A DNA stretch of 64,000 bases from Albidovulum aestuarii (GTDB taxonomy: Bacteria > Pseudomonadota > Alphaproteobacteria > Rhodobacterales > Rhodobacteraceae). The position numbers and the translations under genes were made by a program. Below the pieces are notes generated by a model that worked only from the letters and a program-made list of their open reading frames with translations, did no database searches and was not told the origin of the DNA. Location of the stretch: assembly GCF_029961185.1 (NCBI RefSeq), contig NZ_JASBQQ010000007.1, forward strand, positions 1-64,000. Reading direction: 5' to 3'. This document shows positions 27,901-37,134 of this stretch, piece by piece. Numbering within the stretch: position 1 is the stretch's first letter; each line of letters begins with the position of its first letter.

Positions 27901-29729
27901 TCGGCTGCCTCTTCGACGCAGATGAAGCCACCCGACTGCCGTTCCCAGTAACGGGCATAGAGCCCGCGCTTGGCCAAAAGCTCGGTATGGCTGCCTTCCT
28001 CGACGATGCGGCCCTGATCCAGAACCACGATCCGGTCCATCTCGGCGATGGTCGACAGGCGGTGGGCGATGGCCAGCACGGTCTTGCCCTCCATCACCCG
28101 GTGAAGTGCGCCCTGCACCTGCGCCTCAACCTCGCTGTCGAGGGCCGATGTCGCCTCATCCAGCACCAGGATCGGCGCGTCCTTGAGGAATGCCCGGGCA
28201 AGCGCGATGCGCTGGCGCTGGCCGCCAGAGAGCTTCACGCCGCGTTCGCCGAGATAGGCGTCGTAGCCCTTGCGACCCTTGTGATCCTGAAGCCCATGAA
28301 TAAACTCATCTGCCTCGGCGGCTTTGGCAGCAGCGACAACATCGTCCTCGGTTGCATCGGGGCGACCGTAAAGGATGTTGTCCCGCGCCGTGCGGTTAAA
28401 CATTGCCGTTTCCTGGGTAACCATTGCAATTTGTCGACGCAGGCTTTCCTGGGTCACATCGCGCACGTCCTGCCCATCGACAAGAACCCGACCTTTCTCG
28501 GAGTCGTAAAGCCGCAAGAGCAGGGCAACCAGAGTAGATTTCCCTGCGCCCGATGCCCCGACGATGCCGATCTTTTCGCCCGGATGGACCGTCAGATTCA
28601 CGCCGTCCAGCCCACCCTTCTTGCGGCCATAGGCAAAGCTGACATTGTCGAAACGCACCTCTCCTGCGATCCGCGTCAAACTGCGGGCATCGGGCGCATC
28701 GGTCAACGTATGCGGCGGGGTCAGAGTACGGATACCGTCCTCCACCTCGCCGATCGACGCATAGATCGACATCAGCGTGAAACTGACCCAGCCGGTCATC
28801 TGCGCGATGCGGATTGAGACGGAACCAGCGGCGGCAATGTCGCCTGCCGAGGCAACGCCGAGTGACCAAAGCCAGAGACTGCCGCCAATCAGCACGACCG
28901 GCAAAAGCCCGGCAATGGTCATCAGCGCAAGCCGAAACCACGCCGAAAGGACCCCGAAATCCAGTGCGGTGTCGCGGAACCCTGACATGGCCCGCAAGGC
29001 GGCTTTGTCCTCATGATCGGCATGAGCAAAAAGCTTTACGGTCTTGATGTTGGTGATCGTGTCGACGACCTGCCCTGTCACCATTGCCCGCGCCCCGGCC
29101 CGCGCTGCGGATTTTCCACGAACACGCGGCAAAAACGCACGGATCAGGGCAAGATAGAGTATAATCCATACACCCAGAGCCGCTGCGATCCGTGCATCGA
29201 TTGTCAGCAGAAAGAAGACGGATCCCACCAGCGAGGCCAGGGCAAAACAGATCGTGTTGATCGTCTCGCTTGCCACATCCGTGACTGCGCGGGCCGCCTG
29301 CATCTGTTTCTGCGCGATGCGTCCTGCAAAGTCGTTGTCAAAGAAGGTGACCGCCTGACCCATCGTCCAGCGATGCAGACGCGACAGCACCAGCGGCAGC
29401 ACGTTCGGCTGCACGACGATGGAGTTTGACGCGGCCGACAGGCCAAAGGCGATGGGCCGCGCCACGATCAGGAACAGCACAAACCCGGCCAGCATAGGCC
29501 AGTGATCAGAAAAGACCGTCGCGGGCGCTGCAGAGGTCGCCAGATCGACGACGGCACCCAGATACCAGGCCGTCACCACCTCCATCGTTCCCGCGATGGC
29601 TGAGATCACGCCAGCGAAGACCAACGGACCCCATGCGCCTGAGAGACACCAGAGCAGGAACCGCCCGAGCGTTCGCGGCGGTGGGCCATCGGCCGGGCGG
29701 AAGGCGTCGATCATGTCGCCCATCTTCAT
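27897..29729 (-). CDS. ABC exporter half-transporter (membrane + ATPase domains), second of a pair
   Basis: The 610-residue protein has a six-helix exporter membrane domain (about 25-330) followed by an ATPase domain with GASGAGKST, LSGGQRQRIALARAF and ILVLDEATSALD. The DFAGRIAQKQMQ segment is a coupling helix shared with its neighbour. Its start overlaps the stop of the upstream, homologous gene by four bases (ATGA), so the two probably form a heterodimer. Family members flip lipids or export drugs; the substrate is unknown. Confidence 0.92.
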   Translation of the reverse strand: MKMGDMIDAFRPADGPPPRTLGRFLLWCLSGAWGPLVFAGVISAIAGTMEVVTAWYLGAVVDLATSAAPATVFSDHWPMLAGFVLFLIVARPIAFGLSAASNSIVVQPNVLPLVLSRLHRWTMGQAVTFFDNDFAGRIAQKQMQAARAVTDVASETINTICFALASLVGSVFFLLTIDARIAAALGVWIILYLALIRAFLPRVRGKSAARAGARAMVTGQVVDTITNIKTVKLFAHADHEDKAALRAMSGFRDTALDFGVLSAWFRLALMTIAGLLPVVLIGGSLWLWSLGVASAGDIAAAGSVSIRIAQMTGWVSFTLMSIYASIGEVEDGIRTLTPPHTLTDAPDARSLTRIAGEVRFDNVSFAYGRKKGGLDGVNLTVHPGEKIGIVGASGAGKSTLVALLLRLYDSEKGRVLVDGQDVRDVTQESLRRQIAMVTQETAMFNRTARDNILYGRPDATEDDVVAAAKAAEADEFIHGLQDHKGRKGYDAYLGERGVKLSGGQRQRIALARAFLKDAPILVLDEATSALDSEVEAQVQGALHRVMEGKTVLAIAHRLSTIAEMDRIVVLDQGRIVEEGSHTELLAKRGLYARYWERQSGGFICVEEAAE

Positions 29730-31579
29730 TCCGCCGCTTCCTTTTCATCCTCGGTGCCTATGAAGCCGCCAGATTGCCTCTCCCAGAAGCGGGCGTAAAG
29801 GCCGCCTTTCTTCAGAAGACTGGCATGGCTGCCCTCTTCAGCGATCCTGCCATCATCCAGCACCACGATCCGGTCCATCCGGGCAATGGTGGAGAGGCGA
29901 TGCGCTATGGCGATCACGGTCTTGCCCTCCATCACGCCGTATAGCGTTTCCTGAATCGCAGCCTCGACCTCACTATCAAGGGCCGACGTCGCCTCATCCA
30001 GCACCAGTACCGGCGCGTCCTTCAAAATCACCCGGGCGAGCGCCACCCGCTGCCGCTGACCGCCCGACAGCTTTACACCTCGTTCGCCAACTTGCGCGTC
30101 ATAGCCCTTGCGGCCCTCGGGGTCGGTAAGATCCATTATGAAGTCATGCGCCTCGGCCCGCCGCGCGGCTTCCATCATCTCTGCCTCGCTGGCATCGGGA
30201 CGGCCGTAAAGGATATTGTCGCGCACCGAGCGATGCAGCAGCGACGAATCCTGTTGCACCATGCCGATCTGCTGCCGCAGGCTGTCCTGCGTGACATGGG
30301 CGATGTCCTGACCATCGATCAGGATGCGCCCGCCTTCTGCATCGTAAAACCGCAGCATAAGCTTTACGAGTGTCGTCTTGCCCGACCCGGAGCGGCCGAC
30401 AAGTCCGATCTTTTCGCCAGGTTGAACTGTCAGATCGACCTTTGCCAGACCGCCCGATCCACGCCCATAATGATGGGATAGAGCCTGTATTTCGATCATT
30501 CCGGCCCGAAATTCCAGCGGCTTCGCGTCGTGGCTGTCCACCAGAGCAATCGGCTGGGCAATGGTTTCCATCCCTTCCCGAACCACGCCCAGTGCCTGCA
30601 CGAGGTTCGACGTCGCCCACATGATCCAGTAGGTCATGTTGTTAAGCCGTAGTACCAAGGCTGTCGCCGCCGCAACGAGCCCGATCGTCGCCTGCCCGTG
30701 ATACCAAAGCCACAGCGCGAGTCCGCTCATCGACACGATAAGACAACCGTTCAGAACAGTCAGCAGGACATCCATCTTGGTGATCAGACGCATTTCTGTC
30801 TGGAAGGTTTTCCGGGCGGTCTCGATTGCTTCCCCGGCATAGGCCAGCTCCCGGTCGTGATGGGCGAACATCTTGACCGAATGGATGTTGGTATAGCTGT
30901 CCACTACCCGACCTGTGATCGCCGAACGTGCATCCGATGCCGCGGTCGAGGCCGGGCCAACTCGCTTCACGGTCCAACGCAACAGAGCAAAGTAAAGCCC
31001 GATCCAGACCAGCATCGGCAGTGCCAGCCTCACATCGGCGGTCGACAGGATCGCGAGCGATCCGATCAGTGTGGTGACAGCAAAGGCCACCGCATCGAAA
31101 GTCTGGAACACCGCATCGCCGGCCGCCGGTGGAGTCTGCATGATCCGATTGGCGATGCGACCCGCAAAATCGTTCTCAAACCACCCCACCGGCTGACGCA
31201 GGACATGCCGGTGCGACCGCCAGCGGATCAGTGTGCCGAAATTGGGAAGAATCGTATTGTGCAGCAGCGCCACGTCGATCCCGCCCAGAACCGGTCGGAT
31301 CATGACAACCGCAAGCGCCGCAAGAATGAATTCCGTCCCATGTGCGGCCCATACGTCAACAGGAGTCCCGTCGTTCAGAAGGTCAACGAGACGGCCGACA
31401 TACCAGATCAACGCAATCTCGATCATCGCGACAAGTGTGGTGAAGATCGCGGTGGCTACAAACACGCGCCGGAATGGGCGGGCGTAGTCCATCAGGAAGG
31501 GCAGCAACCGCTGGGGCGGCGTGTCCTTTTCTTCATAGGCGACATAGGGGTCGACGAGGTTTTCGAAGAAACGAAACAT
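29726..31579 (-). CDS. ABC exporter half-transporter, first of a pair
   Basis: The 617-residue MsbA-like protein has a membrane domain with DFAGRIANRIMQTP in the first coupling region and an ATPase domain with GRSGSGKTT, LSGGQRQRVALARVI and VLVLDEATSALD. It is closely related to the next gene, sharing the C-terminal ARFWERQSGGFIGTE / ARYWERQSGGFICVE pattern, so the pair arose by duplication. It is the first gene of a three-gene operon with the methyltransferase. A structured 210-base leader lies upstream. Confidence 0.92.
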   Translation of the reverse strand: MFRFFENLVDPYVAYEEKDTPPQRLLPFLMDYARPFRRVFVATAIFTTLVAMIEIALIWYVGRLVDLLNDGTPVDVWAAHGTEFILAALAVVMIRPVLGGIDVALLHNTILPNFGTLIRWRSHRHVLRQPVGWFENDFAGRIANRIMQTPPAAGDAVFQTFDAVAFAVTTLIGSLAILSTADVRLALPMLVWIGLYFALLRWTVKRVGPASTAASDARSAITGRVVDSYTNIHSVKMFAHHDRELAYAGEAIETARKTFQTEMRLITKMDVLLTVLNGCLIVSMSGLALWLWYHGQATIGLVAAATALVLRLNNMTYWIMWATSNLVQALGVVREGMETIAQPIALVDSHDAKPLEFRAGMIEIQALSHHYGRGSGGLAKVDLTVQPGEKIGLVGRSGSGKTTLVKLMLRFYDAEGGRILIDGQDIAHVTQDSLRQQIGMVQQDSSLLHRSVRDNILYGRPDASEAEMMEAARRAEAHDFIMDLTDPEGRKGYDAQVGERGVKLSGGQRQRVALARVILKDAPVLVLDEATSALDSEVEAAIQETLYGVMEGKTVIAIAHRLSTIARMDRIVVLDDGRIAEEGSHASLLKKGGLYARFWERQSGGFIGTEDEKEAAE

Positions 31580-31655
31580 GGGAGGGCGTCCATCAGGTGA
31601 CAGTATGGGAAAGGGCGGTGCATCGCAGGACCGCCGCTACGGGGTTCGGTCTGGC

Positions 31656-31688
31656 TCAGGCGAGCTGTACTGAAATCCCGTCTCTCAT
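31656..31688 (-). CDS. Possible 10-codon leader ORF before the ABC exporter operon
   Basis: A minus-strand ATG at 31688 is preceded by GGAGG with an ideal 7-base spacing and reads MRDGISVQLA then TGA. It lies 77 bases before the ABC exporter start. A hairpin (GGCGGT ... ACCGCC) lies between its stop and the exporter start. The strong ribosome binding site is the only real evidence for translation; a regulatory leader peptide is inference. Confidence 0.3.
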   Translation of the reverse strand: MRDGISVQLA

Positions 31689-31724
31689 AGTGCACCCTCC
31701 ATCTGGATCGCCCTTCGGATAGCT

Positions 31725-31740
31725 CAAACCGCGCGGTTTG
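31725..31740. repeat. 16-bp perfect palindrome between lysE and ABC exporter genes
   Basis: CAAACCGCGCGGTTTG at 31725-31740 is a perfect palindrome with no loop. It may be a regulator binding site or the base of a terminator for the upstream LysE gene. No T-run follows. Confidence 0.6.
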
Positions 31741-31750
31741 TCACGCGACG

Positions 31751-31789
31751 GATTGTACCGGTGGCAGGTCGCTGCTGATCGGTACAATC
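31751..31789. terminator. 10-bp inverted repeat at the end of the LysE-family gene
   Basis: GATTGTACCG (31751-31760) and CGGTACAATC (31780-31789) are perfect inverted repeats with a 19-base loop, and one arm overlaps the stop codon of the minus-strand LysE gene. It could be a terminator or an operator for the exporter operon that follows. Confidence 0.45.
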
Positions 31790-32385
31790 TAATGGCGAAG
31801 GATCTCGACCGTCGAAAGTACGATCAGCCCGGCCATGATCAGGTTGAAGATCCGCAACCGTTTCGCCGTTGTCAGCCAGCGGGCGATGGCCTGTCCCGCA
31901 TAAGTCCAGGTCGCCGCCGAACCGAGGCCGAGCGTCAGGAACATCGCGGTGACGACGATGGCCGTAGTGAAGGGGGCGGAGGGTAGAATGAACTGTGAGG
32001 TCGCGGCGATGGCCATCGACCAGGCCTTTGGATTGATCCACTGAAATCCCACCGCTTCGACGAAATGCATCGGCCGCGCGTCTGCAGATTTCGACCGTAT
32101 TCCACCTGAATTCGCGATTTTCCAGGCGATCCACAACAGCAGGATCGCGCCACCCCAGCGCAGGGTTTCACGCAACAGCGCACTGGTCTGGAAGAGTCCG
32201 CCCAGCACCAGCCCGACGATCAGAAGCATCAGCGGAAACCCCGCCGCCACGCCCAGAAGATGCGGGATCGTGCGGCGAAATCCGAAATTCGCGCCGGAGG
32301 CAGCCAGCATCGCGTTGTTCGGGCCGGGCGTGAATAGCGTGGCAATCGCAAGGGCTATAAGCGCCGGAAGGGTTTCCAGAGGCAT
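31789..32385 (-). CDS. LysE/RhtB-family exporter
   Basis: The 198-residue membrane protein has the LysE signature TLFTPGPNNAML near the N terminus, several hydrophobic helices and the FQWINPKAWSMAIAA motif in the middle. It likely exports an amino acid or related metabolite; it is distinct from the family member at 5564. The ATG at 32385 with AGGA in front gives the family start; another ATG at 32415 would add ten residues. It lies 54 bases after the cca gene and may belong to that operon. Confidence 0.87.
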   Translation of the reverse strand: MPLETLPALIALAIATLFTPGPNNAMLAASGANFGFRRTIPHLLGVAAGFPLMLLIVGLVLGGLFQTSALLRETLRWGGAILLLWIAWKIANSGGIRSKSADARPMHFVEAVGFQWINPKAWSMAIAATSQFILPSAPFTTAIVVTAMFLTLGLGSAATWTYAGQAIARWLTTAKRLRIFNLIMAGLIVLSTVEILRH

Positions 32386-32439
32386 TTGATGGTCCTGTTC
32401 GGATGGCGCGCCCATCCTGCCTTGCCGACAGGCGGAACT

Positions 32440-33582
32440 TCAAGCCAGCAATTGTTCCCGCGACAATTTGAATCCCGAGGCGATCCAGCGTGCCTCCAGC
32501 TCTTTCAGCCGCGCGCCGAGGTCCGCACCTGAAAGGCCGGGCATCAGATCGGCGGCGTGCAGCGGGAAGCTGGCCCTCGCGCCCAGAGCGATTGCATCTT
32601 CCCAGCCCTGCGGCAGAGGTGTTTCAAGGGTCGCGCCGCGCAGGAAGGTGATGTCGCGGGCAAGATCGGCGCTGTGGCGATAGGCCAGTTCAGCAGGACC
32701 AGCCGTACTGCCGATCCCTTCGCGCAAGATATCGAAGCGCCGCACCTCATCTCGTGACAGCCGCAGCGCCCCGGCATGATCCTGACCGCCCAGCGCAGCA
32801 AGGCGGCGCAGCCAGTCGGGCGCATAGGGGGACTCAAGATGGATCAGCGGGGCAAGCGCCCTGGCATCCGCTCCCGGCAGGATGCGGGACAGAACGCCCG
32901 TCGCCTGCATCGCGGCAATGGCAGGTGCGGGGTCGGGCGCGGCCAGCAACCGGCGCATCTCATGCCCGACTCTTTCGCGCGAAAGCGTGTCTATTCCAGC
33001 GGAATTCGCAGCGCAGGCGGCGATCGCATCGGCATCCATGCCCTCTTCCGCATCGCCGTACCAGGCATGGAAGCGGAAGAACCGCAGGATGCGCAGATAA
33101 TCCTCGCGGATGCGGGCATCGGCATCGCCGACAAAGCGCACGCGCCGCGCCTGAAGATCGGGCAGGCCATTCAGAGGATCGACGATCCGGCCCGCCGCAT
33201 CGGCATAAAGCGCATTCATTGTAAAATCGCGGCGGCCCGCATCCTCCTCGATCCCCGTCGCGAAGGCTACGGTGGCGCGGCGGCCATCGGTCGAAACATC
33301 GCGGCGGAACGTGGTGACTTCATGCGGTTCGCCATTCACCACAATAGTGACAGTGCCGTGGTCGATGCCGGTGGGCACGACTTTCAGACCGGCGGCCTTC
33401 GCCAGTTCAACAACCCGTTCGGGCAGCGCATCGGTCGCAATGTCGATATCGGCGACGGGCGCACCGATCAGGGCGTTTCTGACACAACCCCCGACCAGCA
33501 ACCCCTGATGCCCGGAATCGGTCAGAAGATGCAGGACCGTCTGCACCCCCTCCCCCCAGATCCAATCATCGGCAATCTTCAT
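32440..33582 (-). CDS. CCA tRNA nucleotidyltransferase / poly(A) polymerase family
   Basis: The 380-residue enzyme adds or repairs the CCA end of tRNA. The nucleotidyltransferase head is clear: LLVGGCVRNALIGAPVADIDIATD with the catalytic DxD, then HGTVTIVVNGEPHEVTTFRRD, RRDFTMNALYAD, and DYLRILRFFRFHAWYG. Length is that of the alphaproteobacterial class II enzymes. The start overlaps the upstream Nudix gene by four bases (ATGA), so hslO, nudix and cca form one operon. Confidence 0.93.
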   Translation of the reverse strand: MKIADDWIWGEGVQTVLHLLTDSGHQGLLVGGCVRNALIGAPVADIDIATDALPERVVELAKAAGLKVVPTGIDHGTVTIVVNGEPHEVTTFRRDVSTDGRRATVAFATGIEEDAGRRDFTMNALYADAAGRIVDPLNGLPDLQARRVRFVGDADARIREDYLRILRFFRFHAWYGDAEEGMDADAIAACAANSAGIDTLSRERVGHEMRRLLAAPDPAPAIAAMQATGVLSRILPGADARALAPLIHLESPYAPDWLRRLAALGGQDHAGALRLSRDEVRRFDILREGIGSTAGPAELAYRHSADLARDITFLRGATLETPLPQGWEDAIALGARASFPLHAADLMPGLSGADLGARLKELEARWIASGFKLSREQLLA

Positions 33583-34178
33583 TCCGCCATCCGGTCCGCC
33601 AGCGCACGCAGGATACGCGCGGTTGCGCCCCAGATGTAATAGGGGCCGTAGGGCACAACATAGTAGCGCCGCCTTACACCGCGCCAGATCCGCCCTTCGA
33701 TCCGGAATCGCACCAGATCGGTGACATGAGACAGCGGCACCGAGAAGACCTCATCGACCTCGCCTGCTTCAGGTGCCGGAGAAAAACCGTCTCTGATCAA
33801 GCCAAAAGCAGGTGTTACCATGAATCCAGTCACGGTTTCATGCGCTGACCATGTGCCGAGTATATCGACGTTCTGGCGCGGCAATCCGATCTCTTCCTCG
33901 GCCTCACGTAGGGCAGCATCGACGGGTCCCGCATCGGTTTCGTCGATCTTGCCGCCGGGAAAAGCGATCTGACCCGGGTGATGCTTCAGCCGTGAGGACC
34001 GCTTGGTCAGGATCACCTGGGGCCCGTTTGGGCCGGTCGTCAAAGGCACCAGAACGGCGGCGGGTTTCAGAACCCGGCCTTCAGGCAGGACGGTATCGGG
34101 GTTCAGGTCATAGTCCGAGGTTTCGCGCCCCGGCCGCGTCAGGGCCTGACGGATCGCGGCAATCGGATCAGCCTTCAT
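33579..34178 (-). CDS. Nudix hydrolase, CoA pyrophosphatase-like
   Basis: The 199-residue protein has the extended signature VILTKRSSRLKHHPGQIAFPGGKID of the CoA diphosphatase (NudL) group and a Nudix box ending REAEEEIG. It would cleave coenzyme A or its derivatives to phosphopantetheine and 3',5'-ADP. Two ATGs in tandem (34181, 34178) are possible starts; both lie inside the end of hslO, so translation is coupled. It precedes cca, an order common in Rhodobacteraceae. Confidence 0.88.
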   Translation of the reverse strand: MKADPIAAIRQALTRPGRETSDYDLNPDTVLPEGRVLKPAAVLVPLTTGPNGPQVILTKRSSRLKHHPGQIAFPGGKIDETDAGPVDAALREAEEEIGLPRQNVDILGTWSAHETVTGFMVTPAFGLIRDGFSPAPEAGEVDEVFSVPLSHVTDLVRFRIEGRIWRGVRRRYYVVPYGPYYIWGATARILRALADRMAE

Positions 34179-35169
34179 CATCCGACGCTTTCGTGGCCTC
34201 GAAACCCAACGTCGCGGGATCGAATTCGTAATGCGCGCCGCAGAACTGGCAATCGGCGGTGACGATGCCCTCATCGGTCGTCATGTGACCGATATCCTTG
34301 GCCGAATAGATCGACAGGCTGTCGCGCACCTTTTCGGGCGAACAGGAACAGCCGAACTTAACTGCCTGCGCGTCGAAGACACGCGGTGTTTCCTCATGGA
34401 ACAACCGCACCAGCAGATCGGTCGGCGCTACAGAGGGGCCGATCAGCTCCATCTCTTCGACCGTCGCCAGAAGGTGATTGGCACGGGACCAGTTCTCGCC
34501 CTCTTCGCCCTCAAGAATATCCTCAGCCGCCAGAAGCCCGCCCTCGCCGCTGCCGCCTTCGGATGCGGTGGGGGTCGAGGCCTTGGGCATCGCCTGAAGC
34601 ATTACGCCGCCGGCGCGCCAACGCTCGGCCTCGCCCGGCAGGGTCGAGCGTCCGAAAGACAGGGCAAAGCTGGTCGGCAGTTGCTCAGACTGGGCAAAAT
34701 ACGTCTCTGCACAGGCAGAAAGGGCCCCGCCTGACAGCGGCGTGATGCCCTGATAGGGCACATTCCCCGCCCCCTGATCCAACAGGATCGCGAAATAGCC
34801 CTGGCCGATCTGGGCAAAGCCCGACCCGTCATGGTCCAGCCGCTCGGCATCGTAAGACGCCCAGGCGCGGATCTGAGCGGCGGCCCCCTCTTCGGCCGGG
34901 GCGTAGTAGTCGGTCGCGATGATCCGCACCGGTCCGTCACCCCGGATTTGCAGCGACAGCTTCCAGCGCAGCTTGATCGTCTGACCGATAAGCGCGGTCA
35001 GAAGCGCCGCCTCGGCCACGAGCGCCTCAACCACCAGAGGGTAATTGTGCTGTGTCAGGATACGGTCAAGCACCCCGTCCAGCCGCGCCACCCGGCCACG
35101 GATATCGGATCGGTCAAGCTGGAACGGTAGAACCGTATCGTCCCAGGCAATCTGCGAAAGGCTGGTCAT
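34168..35169 (-). CDS. hslO: Redox-regulated chaperone Hsp33
   Basis: The 333-residue holdase is activated when its zinc centre is oxidised. The C-terminal cysteine pairs are present as FGCSCSPEKV and DCQFCGAHYEF (CxC and CxxC). The N-terminal domain (FQLDRSDIRGRVARLD, then LRWKLSLQIRGDGPVRIIATDYY) fits. A Gly/Ser/Glu-rich insert of about 30 residues (ASEGGSGEGGLLAAEDILEG) before residue 230 is longer than in E. coli. A GGAATGATGA-type ribosome binding site precedes the ATG. Confidence 0.95.
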   Translation of the reverse strand: MTSLSQIAWDDTVLPFQLDRSDIRGRVARLDGVLDRILTQHNYPLVVEALVAEAALLTALIGQTIKLRWKLSLQIRGDGPVRIIATDYYAPAEEGAAAQIRAWASYDAERLDHDGSGFAQIGQGYFAILLDQGAGNVPYQGITPLSGGALSACAETYFAQSEQLPTSFALSFGRSTLPGEAERWRAGGVMLQAMPKASTPTASEGGSGEGGLLAAEDILEGEEGENWSRANHLLATVEEMELIGPSVAPTDLLVRLFHEETPRVFDAQAVKFGCSCSPEKVRDSLSIYSAKDIGHMTTDEGIVTADCQFCGAHYEFDPATLGFEATKASDDEG

Positions 35170-35247
35170 TCATCATTCCTTCAAGGCTTGCGTCCTGCCA
35201 TACCGCCTGAATATGGGGACGACAACCACATGGCAAAGGGGGCAGGC

Positions 35248-35691
35248 ATGATCCGACGATTCGGCGAACCTCTGGTGCGCAGCCAGAGATACGGCATTCG
35301 GCATGGCGTCTATGCGGTGCTTTTACGCGGACACGATGTGCTGGTTACCCATCAAGCAGAGCCTGAACCCGAGTTCCAGCTTCCGGGCGGTGGTATCGAT
35401 CCGGGAGAATCGCCTTTGCGGGCGCTCTATCGCGAGGTGCGGGAAGAGACAGGCTGGACTATTACCTCTCCCCGTCGACTCGGTGCGTTCCGTCGGTTCG
35501 TTTACATGCCGGAATACGACAAATGGGCAGAAAAGCTTTGCACCATCTACCTGGCCTGGCCCGCGAGAAGTCTTGGCGCCCCGACAGAGCCGGGTCACAA
35601 GGCGGTCTGGATGCCGGGGAAAGAGGCAGTTTGGATGCTTGGCAACGACGGCGACAGGCATTTTCTGGAGCGGGCGCTGCAGGGTCTTTGA
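35248..35691 (+). CDS. Nudix hydrolase
   Basis: The 147-residue protein has the Nudix box GGGIDPGESPLRALYREVRE then ETG, and the surrounding fold (YAVLLRGHDVLVTHQ; EFQLPGGG). The substrate is unknown; the family hydrolyses nucleoside diphosphate derivatives. AAGGGGGCAGGC before the ATG at 35248 supports this start over upstream ATGs at 35230 and a TTG at 35188. It is divergent from hslO and its stop lies two bases from that of the converging phosphatase gene. Confidence 0.88.
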   Translation: MIRRFGEPLVRSQRYGIRHGVYAVLLRGHDVLVTHQAEPEPEFQLPGGGIDPGESPLRALYREVREETGWTITSPRRLGAFRRFVYMPEYDKWAEKLCTIYLAWPARSLGAPTEPGHKAVWMPGKEAVWMLGNDGDRHFLERALQGL

Positions 35692-35693
35692 CC

Positions 35694-36974
35694 TCACACA
35701 TCCTTCGCACCATGAAATTCGAAGAAGACGCCTGAGACATCGTCGCCAAATTCATCCCCGGCGTAGTCGCTGAGGTGCCACATGAGGGATTCCATAAAGT
35801 CTGCGCCACCAAGATGGCGGCACGACGCCAACAGACGCGAAAGTCCTTCCTCGCCAAGCTGCGTTCCTTTCGCATCTTCGGCTTCGGTTATCCCGTCAGA
35901 CATCAGAAACAGCCGGTCTCCGGGTTGAAGCTGCGCCTCAAATGCCTCCCACGCGGCGGGTTCAACGAGGCCAATCGGCAGTCCGCCGCTGCCAAGGTAC
36001 TCAACCCTGCCATCGGCTCGCTGAATCGCCGGGTGCGGGTGGCCCGCCTGCACCATGACAACACGGCCTGAGATCAGATCGACATCGGCATAGGCCATCG
36101 TAAAGTAACTTTCGGTTTGCATCTCCTGGACAACTACACGGTTGAACTGTTCGGCCAACTCCTCGGGCGGGCGGGCGTCGTAAATGCCGATTTCGGTCAG
36201 TACCAACGCGATGTTCTGTTCCGGCGAGTTGCCGGACAGATAACCAGCAAGCCGCGCAGTCATCAGCGCAGAGGTGATTCCATGGCCCGATACATCAATG
36301 GAAAAGAGCCCGACCCGCCGCGCGTTGATCGGAAAAAACCCGACCAGATCGCCGCCGACATGGCCGGACGGGCGCAAGAGCAGGCTGACCTCAGCCTTTC
36401 CGAAATCGCGGTGTCGCTCTCTTACGAGGCTTTGCTGAAGCTTCTTGGCCTCCATCAGGTCGCGATCGACAGAATCGTATAGCGCTTGCAATTCGCTGAG
36501 TGTCGAGGACAGGAGCCTGTTCTTGTCGGTCAGTTCCCGCTCCATTCCCAGAATACGTTCGCCCGCGGCGATCCGGGCGCGCAGTTCATCTCCGTTGACC
36601 GGCTTGGTCAGAAAATCATCTGCGCCGCCGTCCAGCCCGCGGGCGATTTCGGCCGATTCCGTCTTAGACGTGAGCAGGATGAAATAGACGTAGTTTCCGG
36701 TTACCTGCGCGCGCAGCGCCTGACAGAACTCGATGCCAGACATGCCAGGCATCATCCAGTCGGAGATTACCAGATCGGGTGGATCGGTTTCGCTAAGCGA
36801 AAGCGCCTCTTCTGCGCAGCCGGCTTCCGTCACCGAATATCCGGCGCGGGCGAGTTGAGATGTCAGGATCTTCCGCTGCATCCGACTGTCATCGACGACC
36901 ATGACGCGTCGCATCTTTGAGATGTCCTGCCCCGCCGTCGAGTCGTCATTAAAATTGGAAACCGCTACCTGCAC
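35694..36974 (-). CDS. Response regulator with PP2C-type (SpoIIE/RsbU) phosphatase output
   Basis: The 426-residue protein has a receiver domain at about 20-140 with phosphoacceptor Asp72 (LVISDWMMPGMSG), switch Thr in LLTSK and Lys in LTKPV, a coiled-coil linker (ELTDKNRLLSSTLSELQALYDSVDRDL) and a PP2C domain from about 190 (GGDLVGFF; DVSGHGITSALM; SDGITEAED; DDVSGVFF). Such proteins dephosphorylate anti-sigma antagonists or similar STAS-type partners under control of phosphorylation. Translation starts at a GTG at 36974 with GAGGG in front. A divergent Hpt gene suggests a phosphorelay; no antagonist or anti-sigma gene is beside it. Confidence 0.92.
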   Translation of the reverse strand: MQVAVSNFNDDSTAGQDISKMRRVMVVDDSRMQRKILTSQLARAGYSVTEAGCAEEALSLSETDPPDLVISDWMMPGMSGIEFCQALRAQVTGNYVYFILLTSKTESAEIARGLDGGADDFLTKPVNGDELRARIAAGERILGMERELTDKNRLLSSTLSELQALYDSVDRDLMEAKKLQQSLVRERHRDFGKAEVSLLLRPSGHVGGDLVGFFPINARRVGLFSIDVSGHGITSALMTARLAGYLSGNSPEQNIALVLTEIGIYDARPPEELAEQFNRVVVQEMQTESYFTMAYADVDLISGRVVMVQAGHPHPAIQRADGRVEYLGSGGLPIGLVEPAAWEAFEAQLQPGDRLFLMSDGITEAEDAKGTQLGEEGLSRLLASCRHLGGADFMESLMWHLSDYAGDEFGDDVSGVFFEFHGAKDV

Positions 36975-37134
36975 CCAACTACCCTCGCCCGGTCTGGTCC
37001 GGGTTCGCGCATCAGCTAATCCAACGCGGGTTAAAATGCGCTGAACGGCGTCGGATAGCAGGTTCGAGCTTAACGTCGCCGAAATGTTTCGGGCCTAACG
37101 TCGATGGGAACAGTTGCAAGGGGCGGCGGATGCG

